A stretch of 64,000 bases of DNA, from the NCBI RefSeq assembly GCF_964204645.1, contig NW_027437431.1:62001-126000 (forward strand). Reading direction: 5' to 3'. This document shows, piece by piece, positions 15,520 to 25,737 of this stretch (its first letter is position 1; each line of letters starts with the position of its first letter). Below the pieces are notes generated by a model. It was not told where the DNA came from. It saw only the letters and a program-made list of their open reading frames with translations, and ran no database searches. The position numbers were made by a program, and so were the translations under genes. The stretch comes from Tubulanus polymorphus. Its lineage: Eukaryota; Nemertea; Palaeonemertea; Tubulaniformes; Tubulanidae.

Positions 15520-16835
15520 CCGTACACATAGGTCCGCAAGAAGATCCGGACGGTTACGCGCACGGAGTAATAATAACGTTAGCCAAAGGTACGCAACGAC
15601 CGTTGAAACAGAGCGAAAACGCGATTAGACAACTGTTACACTCGCTAGGCATTAGATTAGTTAACGACTACATCAAACCGACGGAAAAATTAGGCGCCTA
15701 CATTCAATACATGTACAAAGAAGCCGACAAAATACCGGAAGAATTACGAGGTCACTTGGAGGTGAAAAACTCGAAAACGAACGACGACTTTTTCGGCCAA
15801 AAGATAAACGCGTTATACGCGGAATACCAACAAAGACCGGGACTAGCCGATTGGACGGCGAGAATAGTGAAGGAGTTCGGTTACAACGTACCCGAACTGA
15901 AAGTGAAAAGATCGTTTAAAAATTGGCCGGTAAGGGTAAAAGATATTACGAGAAACGCGGGTGACTTTGCGTTGAAAATGACGGACATAACAGAGCCGAA
16001 ATTGACGCCGGAAATGGGAGTAGAAATTATAACGAAATGCCTGGATAACGTTCAATCGGCGATGTGGGATGGTAAACATATAAATAAACGTGACCTGCTG
16101 GTAATATTGGTGAACGCGGCGATCGAGGGAGGTACGAGTAAAATCAGAAACGCGCCTCATATAATATTTTACGGAGATGCCGGGTCTGGTAAATCGATGT
16201 TGGCTAAATTATTGTTCCCGGATTCGATTACGAGCCAAATGCCGACGGATTCGGAAGGCGTAGGAGCGTGCGAGATGGGAGGAGGACAACGTATATTCAA
16301 AGTCGACGACGCCAGCGACGCTTTTTGGCACAACTCGGGGTTGTTGTCGATGATACTCGCGATGTACCAGTCCACCTGGGAGGCAAAAGTACATTCTAGT
16401 AAACAAAGTAACCCGCCGTGTATGACGGTAATTACGACGAATTGTAAGAATCCGTTAGAGAAGTTCGCCTCTACAGTAGCTTTGGAAGCTGTGGAAAGGA
16501 GATTCTTGTCGGTGTATTTCAAAGGTAAAGCAGATTTGGGAAACGTAGTTTACGACATTACGCCGGGCGTATGCGAAGAAATATTAGAAATAATAGTTAA
16601 CGAAATTAGACAAGGTAGATATCTGGACAACCAAGTCCACTTGGACGACTGGGAAACGGATGATGACGTGGTGATACCGTTCGAAAAAGAAAGAAATTTC
16701 ATCGAAGCGTACCACGTAGGTCACATGTCGGACGCGATGCATCAGAATATGGAGGAAAGGTTAAAACGTAAACGTAAAGAAGAAGACGATACGAATGAAA
16801 CTCTTAAGTTCGCTAAACGCGGGGAAATCCTGTAG
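15432..16835 (+). CDS. rep: Rep (HUH-like nickase plus SF3 helicase), copy 5
   Basis: Same protein as Rep copy 1, with one silent change, AAC to AAT at 16697 (Asn422). Walker A codons 16173-16196. Confidence 0.92.
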   Translation: MGTKSRNWSFTTDNRAEVCLESQIGTSTVTVHIGPQEDPDGYAHGVIITLAKGTQRPLKQSENAIRQLLHSLGIRLVNDYIKPTEKLGAYIQYMYKEADKIPEELRGHLEVKNSKTNDDFFGQKINALYAEYQQRPGLADWTARIVKEFGYNVPELKVKRSFKNWPVRVKDITRNAGDFALKMTDITEPKLTPEMGVEIITKCLDNVQSAMWDGKHINKRDLLVILVNAAIEGGTSKIRNAPHIIFYGDAGSGKSMLAKLLFPDSITSQMPTDSEGVGACEMGGGQRIFKVDDASDAFWHNSGLLSMILAMYQSTWEAKVHSSKQSNPPCMTVITTNCKNPLEKFASTVALEAVERRFLSVYFKGKADLGNVVYDITPGVCEEILEIIVNEIRQGRYLDNQVHLDDWETDDDVVIPFEKERNFIEAYHVGHMSDAMHQNMEERLKRKRKEEDDTNETLKFAKRGEIL

Positions 16836-17532
16836 TTGGCAATGTAAATAAATCTATAAATAGAATTCTATAAATTTCTCAATTCGTTACTACCAGTGGA
16901 CCCGCAGACCCGCGGACCCACTGGCTGTTCGTTTTTCATGGTCTACCCCCCCTTATATATATAATAAGGAAAGAGAAGGAGGGTCCGCGGGTCCGCGGGT
17001 CTGCGGTATTCTCTAAACCGAGAATCGAAAAGTTAATGAAACTAGGTCGGAAAGATAACAAATTATTATTCAATATATCCTAAAGCTTCTACGAGGTTGG
17101 TCACGCGCTCGCTACGCTCGCCAGCGTGACACAACCTCGTGGACGCTCCAAAGATAATGAGTATGTGCTTGATAATGAGTGAATTAATTGGGAACCCTAT
17201 AGCGGGTAAAAGGTAAGAAGTAGAAATTATAGGGTTAGGGGTTATCATTATACTCGGATGCCCACAGCCCGTGGTGGTCTGTGACAGTGGAGGTTAGTTA
17301 AAGTTCGAGGCGTGTGACTAGTCGGGGGGAATAACATAGGCGGCTACGCCGCGATAGTTAGTCGGCAAGGTCGGCTGCGCCTCCGGCGGTACAGATTACA
17401 TCTGAGTGTATTAGTCTACCAACGGAAGCCCAAACCCTAAATAATATTAGTCGGAAAAATCTGAGTTAGAGGGTCGCAACCGGTTCAAACAATTTAACAT
17501 CTCATACAGGTGACTCGTACTTTTAGTATCAA
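16836..17532 (+). promoter_or_regulatory. Intergenic control region 5
   Basis: Returns to the seven-C, intact-TATA form. Poly(A) signal 16847-16852, octamer block 16893-17006, GCTCGC hairpin 17091-17140, splice donor 17213. Confidence 0.78.
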
Positions 17533-18615
17533 ATGCCATCGTTGAAACGGAGGCGAAACGGATTTACATTGCCCGGTTTACCACATTGCGGTCCATTCAA
17601 CGATATATCCAGTTACAAAAGCGAAGGAATAGACGAAGTGTGCCGTATTCACGACAAAGAGTACGGAGAACTGCAAGAGAAATACGGTAAATGGGCTCCG
17701 TACTTCCAGTACAATTCAGCGGATCAGACATTTTTGGACAGTGCTTCGGGTGTGAACGGTGTAGGTGCGAGACTAACGTCGAGTGTATTCAGAGCAAAAC
17801 GGGCGTTATTTCCAACAATGGCGGAAGAACCGGCATTAAAAAGATCAAAGAGAACGGCGGAAACGGGGAGCGAAGAAGGGAACGCCCAACAAATGATGAC
17901 TCACATGACGGAAAAGCCGTCACTACACTATAAGAGCGTGTTAATACATAGAGGTTACCTAACGTTTACGAATTGGGATCCGGACCAGGCGTACGGAGCA
18001 TTCGGAAGAAAAGCGAAGATTTACTGTTCGGGAATGAGAACGTTTAACTTCGGATTAAAAGAAAGAGAAGGATGGAGAAGATTTCCAGCCAGCATGGATA
18101 CCATAGGGATGTGGGATCAATTCAAAGTGACTTCGGGTAAAATAACGTTATACCCCATAGCGAGCGAAAGCGCGGTAAGCTCTGATTCGAACGCGTTCCA
18201 AGATCCGATAGTATGGTTAAAGACGGCAGCCGATTGGGACTTGAAAGTGAAAGACTCGGCCGCCAATACTCACCAGGGATCGCCGTACGCCGATATAAAT
18301 TTATTAACTCAAAAGCAAAGCTACAGGCAATACGAATTAGGTCGGGGATGCGTTAGCATGGGATTACCCATGTCGACCATAAGAACCGAAATACAAGACA
18401 CGAGTGACCCGACAGACGTTACCAGATCGGTGAATATCGGGGATAACTCGGCGTGGTTAGACGGAGCGTACCGCGATCATTGGCAATCAGCCGCGCTCAT
18501 TATGCAAATGTTAGTGTACAACGATTCGATACACGCGGATTTAAACACGCCCCATACAGAAATTATCGTTCCAGCGGAAGTGGAGTTTACGATGATTCAT
18601 AGAAACAGAGTATAA
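17533..18615 (+). CDS. Capsid protein with PLA2 domain, copy 6
   Basis: Back to Leu131; identical to copy 1. HDxxY codons 17650-17664; VP2-like start 17818. Confidence 0.88.
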   Translation: MPSLKRRRNGFTLPGLPHCGPFNDISSYKSEGIDEVCRIHDKEYGELQEKYGKWAPYFQYNSADQTFLDSASGVNGVGARLTSSVFRAKRALFPTMAEEPALKRSKRTAETGSEEGNAQQMMTHMTEKPSLHYKSVLIHRGYLTFTNWDPDQAYGAFGRKAKIYCSGMRTFNFGLKEREGWRRFPASMDTIGMWDQFKVTSGKITLYPIASESAVSSDSNAFQDPIVWLKTAADWDLKVKDSAANTHQGSPYADINLLTQKQSYRQYELGRGCVSMGLPMSTIRTEIQDTSDPTDVTRSVNIGDNSAWLDGAYRDHWQSAALIMQMLVYNDSIHADLNTPHTEIIVPAEVEFTMIHRNRV

Positions 18616-18616
18616 T

Positions 18617-18925
18617 ATGATAATAACTTTCCTATTCTTGGCATCCGGTTTCCTACACGAGTACAAGTGGCACGTATATACTAAACGTATCATGAGTAGA
18701 ACGCAACGATTCATGAAAATAAGAGACGAAGTGGCGAACGAGTGGGTCATCAAACACGACGTCAACGAAAATCGGGTACTAAGGGAACAACACATTACAG
18801 AAGTAGCGAAAAGGATATTCTACTACCGGGAAAAACAATGGGAACTAAGTCGAGAAACTGGTCGTTCACAACCGACAATCGAGCAGAAGTCTGCCTCGAA
18901 AGTCAAATCGGAACGTCAACAGTAA
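18617..18925 (+). CDS. Small basic protein, unknown function, copy 6
   Basis: Identical to the ORF at 1586-1894. Confidence 0.42.
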   Translation: MIITFLFLASGFLHEYKWHVYTKRIMSRTQRFMKIRDEVANEWVIKHDVNENRVLREQHITEVAKRIFYYREKQWELSRETGRSQPTIEQKSASKVKSERQQ

Positions 18926-20241
18926 CCGTACACATAGGTCCGCAAGAAGATCCGGACGGTTACGCGCACGGAGTAATAATAACGTTAGCCAAAGGTACGC
19001 AACGACCGTTGAAACAGAGCGAAAACGCGATTAGACAACTGTTACACTCGCTAGGCATTAGATTAGTTAACGACTACATCAAACCGACGGAAAAATTAGG
19101 CGCCTACATTCAATACATGTACAAAGAAGCCGACAAAATACCGGAAGAATTACGAGGTCACTTGGAGGTGAAAAACTCGAAAACGAACGACGACTTTTTC
19201 GGCCAAAAGATAAACGCGTTATACGCGGAATACCAACAAAGACCGGGACTAGCCGATTGGACGGCGAGAATAGTGAAGGAGTTCGGTTACAACGTACCCG
19301 AACTGAAAGTGAAAAGATCGTTTAAAAATTGGCCGGTAAGGGTAAAAGATATTACGAGAAACGCGGGTGACTTTGCGTTGAAAATGACGGACATAACAGA
19401 GCCGAAATTGACGCCGGAAATGGGAGTAGAAATTATAACGAAATGCCTGGATAACGTTCAATCGGCGATGTGGGATGGTAAACATATAAATAAACGTGAC
19501 CTGCTGGTAATATTGGTGAACGCGGCGATCGAGGGAGGTACGAGTAAAATCAGAAACGCGCCTCATATAATATTTTACGGAGATGCCGGGTCTGGTAAAT
19601 CGATGTTGGCTAAATTATTGTTCCCGGATTCGATTACGAGCCAAATGCCGACGGATTCGGAAGGCGTAGGAGCGTGCGAGATGGGAGGAGGACAACGTAT
19701 ATTCAAAGTCGACGACGCCAGCGACGCTTTTTGGCACAACTCGGGGTTGTTGTCGATGATACTCGCGATGTACCAGTCCACCTGGGAGGCAAAAGTACAT
19801 TCTAGTAAACAAAGTAACCCGCCGTGTATGACGGTAATTACGACGAATTGTAAGAATCCGTTAGAGAAGTTCGCCTCTACAGTAGCTTTGGAAGCTGTGG
19901 AAAGGAGATTCTTGTCGGTGTATTTCAAAGGTAAAGTAGATTTGGGAAACGTAGTTTACGACATTACGCCGGGCGTATGCGAAGAAATATTAGAAATAAT
20001 AGTTAACGAAATTAGACAAGGTAGATATCTGGACAACCAAGTCCACTTGGACGACTGGGAAACGGATGATGACGTGGTGATACCGTTCGAAAAAGAAAGA
20101 AACTTCATCGAAGCGTACCACGTAGGTCACATGTCGGACGCGATGCATCAGAATATGGAGGAAAGGTTAAAACGTAAACGTAAAGAAGAAGACGATACGA
20201 ATGAAACTCTTAAGTTCGCTAAACGCGGGGAAATCCTGTAG
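18838..20241 (+). CDS. rep: Rep (HUH-like nickase plus SF3 helicase), copy 6 (A367V)
   Basis: Ala367 to Val (GCA to GTA, base 19937), ten residues after the presumed Arg finger at the end of the SF3 core. The change is conservative and none of the named motifs is touched. It is shared only with copy 7. Walker A codons 19579-19602. Confidence 0.92.
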   Translation: MGTKSRNWSFTTDNRAEVCLESQIGTSTVTVHIGPQEDPDGYAHGVIITLAKGTQRPLKQSENAIRQLLHSLGIRLVNDYIKPTEKLGAYIQYMYKEADKIPEELRGHLEVKNSKTNDDFFGQKINALYAEYQQRPGLADWTARIVKEFGYNVPELKVKRSFKNWPVRVKDITRNAGDFALKMTDITEPKLTPEMGVEIITKCLDNVQSAMWDGKHINKRDLLVILVNAAIEGGTSKIRNAPHIIFYGDAGSGKSMLAKLLFPDSITSQMPTDSEGVGACEMGGGQRIFKVDDASDAFWHNSGLLSMILAMYQSTWEAKVHSSKQSNPPCMTVITTNCKNPLEKFASTVALEAVERRFLSVYFKGKVDLGNVVYDITPGVCEEILEIIVNEIRQGRYLDNQVHLDDWETDDDVVIPFEKERNFIEAYHVGHMSDAMHQNMEERLKRKRKEEDDTNETLKFAKRGEIL

Positions 20242-20938
20242 TTGGCAATGTAAATAAATCTATAAATAGAATTCTATAAATTTCTCAATTCGTTACTACC
20301 AGTGGACCCGCAGACCCGCGGACCCACTGGCTGTTCGTTTTTCATGGTCTACCCCCCCTTATATATATAATAAGGAAAGAGAAGGAGGGTCCGCGGGTCC
20401 GCGGGTCTGCGGTATTCTCTAAACCGAGAATCGAAAAGTTAATGAAACTAGGTCGGAAAGATAACAAATTATTATTCAATATATCCTAAAGCTTCTACGA
20501 GGTTGGTCACGCGCTCGCTACGCTCGCCAGCGTGACACAACCTCGTGGACGCTCCAAAGATAATGAGTATGTGCTTGATAATGAGTGAATTAATTGGGAA
20601 CCCTATAGCGGGTAAAAGGTAAGAAGTAGAAATTATAGGGTTAGGGGTTATCATTATACTCGGATGCCCACAGCCCGTGGTGGTCTGTGACAGTGGAGGT
20701 TAGTTAAAGTTCGAGGCGTGTGACTAGTCGGGGGGAATAACATAGGCGGCTACGCCGCGATAGTTAGTCGGCAAGGTCGGCTGCGCCTCCGGCGGTACAG
20801 ATTACATCTGAGTGTATTAGTCTACCAACGGAAGCCCAAACCCTAAATAATATTAGTCGGAAAAATCTGAGTTAGAGGGTCGCAACCGGTTCAAACAATT
20901 TAACATCTCATACAGGTGACTCGTACTTTTAGTATCAA
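20242..20938 (+). promoter_or_regulatory. Intergenic control region 6
   Basis: Poly(A) signal 20253-20258, octamer block with TATA 20299-20412, GCTCGC hairpin 20497-20546, splice donor 20619. Confidence 0.78.
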
Positions 20939-22021
20939 ATGCCATCGTTGAAACGGAGGCGAAACGGATTTACATTGCCCGGTTTACCACATTGCGGTCC
21001 ATTCAACGATATATCCAGTTACAAAAGCGAAGGAATAGACGAAGTGTGCCGTATTCACGACAAAGAGTACGGAGAACTGCAAGAGAAATACGGTAAATGG
21101 GCTCCGTACTTCCAGTACAATTCAGCGGATCAGACATTTTTGGACAGTGCTTCGGGTGTGAACGGTGTAGGTGCGAGACTAACGTCGAGTGTATTCAGAG
21201 CAAAACGGGCGTTATTTCCAACAATGGCGGAAGAACCGGCATTAAAAAGATCAAAGAGAACGGCGGAAACGGGGAGCGAAGAAGGGAACGCCCAACAAAT
21301 GATGACTCACATGACGGAAAAGCCGTCACTACACTATAAGAGCGTGTTAATACATAGAGGTTACCTAACGTTTACGAATTGGGATCCGGACCAGGCGTAC
21401 GGAGCATTCGGAAGAAAAGCGAAGATTTACTGTTCGGGAATGAGAACGTTTAACTTCGGATTAAAAGAAAGAGAAGGATGGAGAAGATTTCCAGCCAGCA
21501 TGGATACCATAGGGATGTGGGATCAATTCAAAGTGACTTCGGGTAAAATAACGTTATACCCCATAGCGAGCGAAAGCGCGGTAAGCTCTGATTCGAACGC
21601 GTTCCAAGATCCGATAGTATGGTTAAAGACGGCAGCCGATTGGGACTTGAAAGTGAAAGACTCGGCCGCCAATACTCACCAGGGATCGCCGTACGCCGAT
21701 ATAAATTTATTAACTCAAAAGCAAAGCTACAGGCAATACGAATTAGGTCGGGGATGCGTTAGCATGGGATTACCCATGTCGACCATAAGAACCGAAATAC
21801 AAGACACGAGTGACCCGACAGACGTTACCAGATCGGTGAATATCGGGGATAACTCGGCGTGGTTAGACGGAGCGTACCGCGATCATTGGCAATCAGCCGC
21901 GCTCATTATGCAAATGTTAGTGTACAACGATTCGATACACGCGGATTTAAACACGCCCCATACAGAAATTATCGTTCCAGCGGAAGTGGAGTTTACGATG
22001 ATTCATAGAAACAGAGTATAA
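20939..22021 (+). CDS. Capsid protein with PLA2 domain, copy 7
   Basis: Identical in translation to copy 1. HDxxY codons 21056-21070; VP2-like start 21224. Confidence 0.88.
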   Translation: MPSLKRRRNGFTLPGLPHCGPFNDISSYKSEGIDEVCRIHDKEYGELQEKYGKWAPYFQYNSADQTFLDSASGVNGVGARLTSSVFRAKRALFPTMAEEPALKRSKRTAETGSEEGNAQQMMTHMTEKPSLHYKSVLIHRGYLTFTNWDPDQAYGAFGRKAKIYCSGMRTFNFGLKEREGWRRFPASMDTIGMWDQFKVTSGKITLYPIASESAVSSDSNAFQDPIVWLKTAADWDLKVKDSAANTHQGSPYADINLLTQKQSYRQYELGRGCVSMGLPMSTIRTEIQDTSDPTDVTRSVNIGDNSAWLDGAYRDHWQSAALIMQMLVYNDSIHADLNTPHTEIIVPAEVEFTMIHRNRV

Positions 22022-22022
22022 T

Positions 22023-22331
22023 ATGATAATAACTTTCCTATTCTTGGCATCCGGTTTCCTACACGAGTACAAGTGGCACGTATATACTAAACGTATCATG
22101 AGTAGAACGCAACGATTCATGAAAATAAGAGACGAAGTGGCGAACGAGTGGGTCATCAAACACGACGTCAACGAAAATCGGGTACTAAGGGAACAACACA
22201 TTACAGAAGTAGCGAAAAGGATATTCTACTACCGGGAAAAACAATGGGAACTAAGTCGAGAAACTGGTCGTTCACAACCGACAATCGAGCAGAAGTCTGC
22301 CTCGAAAGTCAAATCGGAACGTCAACAGTAA
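22023..22331 (+). CDS. Small basic protein, unknown function, copy 7
   Basis: Identical to the ORF at 1586-1894. Confidence 0.42.
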   Translation: MIITFLFLASGFLHEYKWHVYTKRIMSRTQRFMKIRDEVANEWVIKHDVNENRVLREQHITEVAKRIFYYREKQWELSRETGRSQPTIEQKSASKVKSERQQ

Positions 22332-23647
22332 CCGTACACATAGGTCCGCAAGAAGATCCGGACGGTTACGCGCACGGAGTAATAATAACGTTAGCCAAAG
22401 GTACGCAACGACCGTTGAAACAGAGCGAAAACGCGATTAGACAACTGTTACACTCGCTAGGCATTAGATTAGTTAACGACTACATCAAACCGACGGAAAA
22501 ATTAGGCGCCTACATTCAATACATGTACAAAGAAGCCGACAAAATACCGGAAGAATTACGAGGTCACTTGGAGGTGAAAAACTCGAAAACGAACGACGAC
22601 TTTTTCGGCCAAAAGATAAACGCGTTATACGCGGAATACCAACAAAGACCGGGACTAGCCGATTGGACGGCGAGAATAGTGAAGGAGTTCGGTTACAACG
22701 TACCCGAACTGAAAGTGAAAAGATCGTTTAAAAATTGGCCGGTAAGGGTAAAAGATATTACGAGAAACGCGGGTGACTTTGCGTTGAAAATGACGGACAT
22801 AACAGAGCCGAAATTGACGCCGGAAATGGGAGTAGAAATTATAACGAAATGCCTGGATAACGTTCAATCGGCGATGTGGGATGGTAAACATATAAATAAA
22901 CGTGACCTGCTGGTAATATTGGTGAACGCGGCGATCGAGGGAGGTACGAGTAAAATCAGAAACGCGCCTCATATAATATTTTACGGAGATGCCGGGTCTG
23001 GTAAATCGATGTTGGCTAAATTATTGTTCCCGGATTCGATTACGAGCCAAATGCCGACGGATTCGGAAGGCGTAGGAGCGTGCGAGATGGGAGGAGGACA
23101 ACGTATATTCAAAGTCGACGACGCCAGCGACGCTTTTTGGCACAACTCGGGGTTGTTGTCGATGATACTCGCGATGTACCAGTCCACCTGGGAGGCAAAA
23201 GTACATTCTAGTAAACAAAGTAACCCGCCGTGTATGACGGTAATTACGACGAATTGTAAGAATCCGTTAGAGAAGTTCGCCTCTACAGTAGCTTTGGAAG
23301 CTGTGGAAAGGAGATTCTTGTCGGTGTATTTCAAAGGTAAAGTAGATTTGGGAAACGTAGTTTACGACATTACGCCGGGCGTATGCGAAGAAATATTAGA
23401 AATAATAGTTAACGAAATTAGACAAGGTAGATATCTGGACAACCAAGTCCACTTGGACGACTGGGAAACGGATGATGACGTGGTGATACCGTTCGAAAAA
23501 GAAAGAAACTTCATCGAAGCGTACCACGTAGGTCACATGTCGGACGCGATGCATCAGAATATGGAGGAAAGGTTAAAACGTAAACGTAAAGAAGAAGACG
23601 ATACGAATGAAACTCTTAAGTTCGCTAAACGCGGGGAAATCCTGTAG
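22244..23647 (+). CDS. rep: Rep (HUH-like nickase plus SF3 helicase), copy 7 (A367V)
   Basis: Carries the same Ala367 to Val change as copy 6 (base 23343). Walker A codons 22985-23008. Confidence 0.92.
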   Translation: MGTKSRNWSFTTDNRAEVCLESQIGTSTVTVHIGPQEDPDGYAHGVIITLAKGTQRPLKQSENAIRQLLHSLGIRLVNDYIKPTEKLGAYIQYMYKEADKIPEELRGHLEVKNSKTNDDFFGQKINALYAEYQQRPGLADWTARIVKEFGYNVPELKVKRSFKNWPVRVKDITRNAGDFALKMTDITEPKLTPEMGVEIITKCLDNVQSAMWDGKHINKRDLLVILVNAAIEGGTSKIRNAPHIIFYGDAGSGKSMLAKLLFPDSITSQMPTDSEGVGACEMGGGQRIFKVDDASDAFWHNSGLLSMILAMYQSTWEAKVHSSKQSNPPCMTVITTNCKNPLEKFASTVALEAVERRFLSVYFKGKVDLGNVVYDITPGVCEEILEIIVNEIRQGRYLDNQVHLDDWETDDDVVIPFEKERNFIEAYHVGHMSDAMHQNMEERLKRKRKEEDDTNETLKFAKRGEIL

Positions 23648-24344
23648 TTGGCAATGTAAATAAATCTATAAATAGAATTCTATAAATTTCTCAATTCGTT
23701 ACTACCAGTGGACCCGCAGACCCGCGGACCCACTGGCTGTTCGTTTTTCATGGTCTACCCCCCCTTATATATATAATAAGGAAAGAGAAGGAGGGTCCGC
23801 GGGTCCGCGGGTCTGCGGTATTCTCTAAACCGAGAATCGAAAAGTTAATGAAACTAGGTCGGAAAGATAACAAATTATTATTCAATATATCCTAAAGCTT
23901 CTACGAGGTTGGTCACGCGCTCGCTACGCTCGCCAGCGTGACACAACCTCGTGGACGCTCCAAAGATAATGAGTATGTGCTTGATAATGAGTGAATTAAT
24001 TGGGAACCCTATAGCGGGTAAAAGGTAAGAAGTAGAAATTATAGGGTTAGGGGTTATCATTATACTCGGATGCCCACAGCCCGTGGTGGTCTGTGACAGT
24101 GGAGGTTAGTTAAAGTTCGAGGCGTGTGACTAGTCGGGGGGAATAACATAGGCGGCTACGCCGCGATAGTTAGTCGGCAAGGTCGGCTGCGCCTCCGGCG
24201 GTACAGATTACATCTGAGTGTATTAGTCTACCAACGGAAGCCCAAACCCTAAATAATATTAGTCGGAAAAATCTGAGTTAGAGGGTCGCAACCGGTTCAA
24301 ACAATTTAACATCTCATACAGGTGACTCGTACTTTTAGTATCAA
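23648..24344 (+). promoter_or_regulatory. Intergenic control region 7
   Basis: Poly(A) signal 23659-23664, octamer block with TATA 23705-23818, GCTCGC hairpin 23903-23952, splice donor 24025. Confidence 0.78.
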
Positions 24345-25427
24345 ATGCCATCGTTGAAACGGAGGCGAAACGGATTTACATTGCCCGGTTTACCACATTG
24401 CGGTCCATTCAACGATATATCCAGTTACAAAAGCGAAGGAATAGACGAAGTGTGCCGTATTCACGACAAAGAGTACGGAGAACTGCAAGAGAAATACGGT
24501 AAATGGGCTCCGTACTTCCAGTACAATTCAGCGGATCAGACATTTTTGGACAGTGCTTCGGGTGTGAACGGTGTAGGTGCGAGACTAACGTCGAGTGTAT
24601 TCAGAGCAAAACGGGCGTTATTTCCAACAATGGCGGAAGAACCGGCATTAAAAAGATCAAAGAGAACGGCGGAAACGGGGAGCGAAGAAGGGAACGCCCA
24701 ACAAATGATGACTCACATGACGGAAAAGCCGTCACTACACTATAAGAGCGTGTTAATACATAGAGGTTACCTAACGTTTACGAATTGGGATCCGGACCAG
24801 GCGTACGGAGCATTCGGAAGAAAAGCGAAGATTTACTGTTCGGGAATGAGAACGTTTAACTTCGGATTAAAAGAAAGAGAAGGATGGAGAAGATTTCCAG
24901 CCAGCATGGATACCATAGGGATGTGGGATCAATTCAAAGTGACTTCGGGTAAAATAACGTTATACCCCATAGCGAGCGAAAGCGCGGTAAGCTCTGATTC
25001 GAACGCGTTCCAAGATCCGATAGTATGGTTAAAGACGGCAGCCGATTGGGACTTGAAAGTGAAAGACTCGGCCGCCAATACTCACCAGGGATCGCCGTAC
25101 GCCGATATAAATTTATTAACTCAAAAGCAAAGCTACAGGCAATACGAATTAGGTCGGGGATGCGTTAGCATGGGATTACCCATGTCGACCATAAGAACCG
25201 AAATACAAGACACGAGTGACCCGACAGACGTTACCAGATCGGTGAATATCGGGGATAACTCGGCGTGGTTAGACGGAGCGTACCGCGATCATTGGCAATC
25301 AGCCGCGCTCATTATGCAAATGTTAGTGTACAACGATTCGATACACGCGGATTTAAACACGCCCCATACAGAAATTATCGTTCCAGCGGAAGTGGAGTTT
25401 ACGATGATTCATAGAAACAGAGTATAA
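24345..25427 (+). CDS. Capsid protein with PLA2 domain, copy 8
   Basis: Identical in translation to copy 1. HDxxY codons 24462-24476; VP2-like start 24630. Confidence 0.88.
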   Translation: MPSLKRRRNGFTLPGLPHCGPFNDISSYKSEGIDEVCRIHDKEYGELQEKYGKWAPYFQYNSADQTFLDSASGVNGVGARLTSSVFRAKRALFPTMAEEPALKRSKRTAETGSEEGNAQQMMTHMTEKPSLHYKSVLIHRGYLTFTNWDPDQAYGAFGRKAKIYCSGMRTFNFGLKEREGWRRFPASMDTIGMWDQFKVTSGKITLYPIASESAVSSDSNAFQDPIVWLKTAADWDLKVKDSAANTHQGSPYADINLLTQKQSYRQYELGRGCVSMGLPMSTIRTEIQDTSDPTDVTRSVNIGDNSAWLDGAYRDHWQSAALIMQMLVYNDSIHADLNTPHTEIIVPAEVEFTMIHRNRV

Positions 25428-25428
25428 T

Positions 25429-25737
25429 ATGATAATAACTTTCCTATTCTTGGCATCCGGTTTCCTACACGAGTACAAGTGGCACGTATATACTAAACGT
25501 ATCATGAGTAGAACGCAACGATTCATGAAAATAAGAGACGAAGTGGCGAACGAGTGGGTCATCAAACACGACGTCAACGAAAATCGGGTACTAAGGGAAC
25601 AACACATTACAGAAGTAGCGAAAAGGATATTCTACTACCGGGAAAAACAATGGGAACTAAGTCGAGAAACTGGTCGTTCACAACCGACAATCGAGCAGAA
25701 GTCTGCCTCGAAAGTCAAATCGGAACGTCAACAGTAA
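25429..25737 (+). CDS. Small basic protein, unknown function, copy 8
   Basis: Identical to the ORF at 1586-1894. Confidence 0.42.
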   Translation: MIITFLFLASGFLHEYKWHVYTKRIMSRTQRFMKIRDEVANEWVIKHDVNENRVLREQHITEVAKRIFYYREKQWELSRETGRSQPTIEQKSASKVKSERQQ

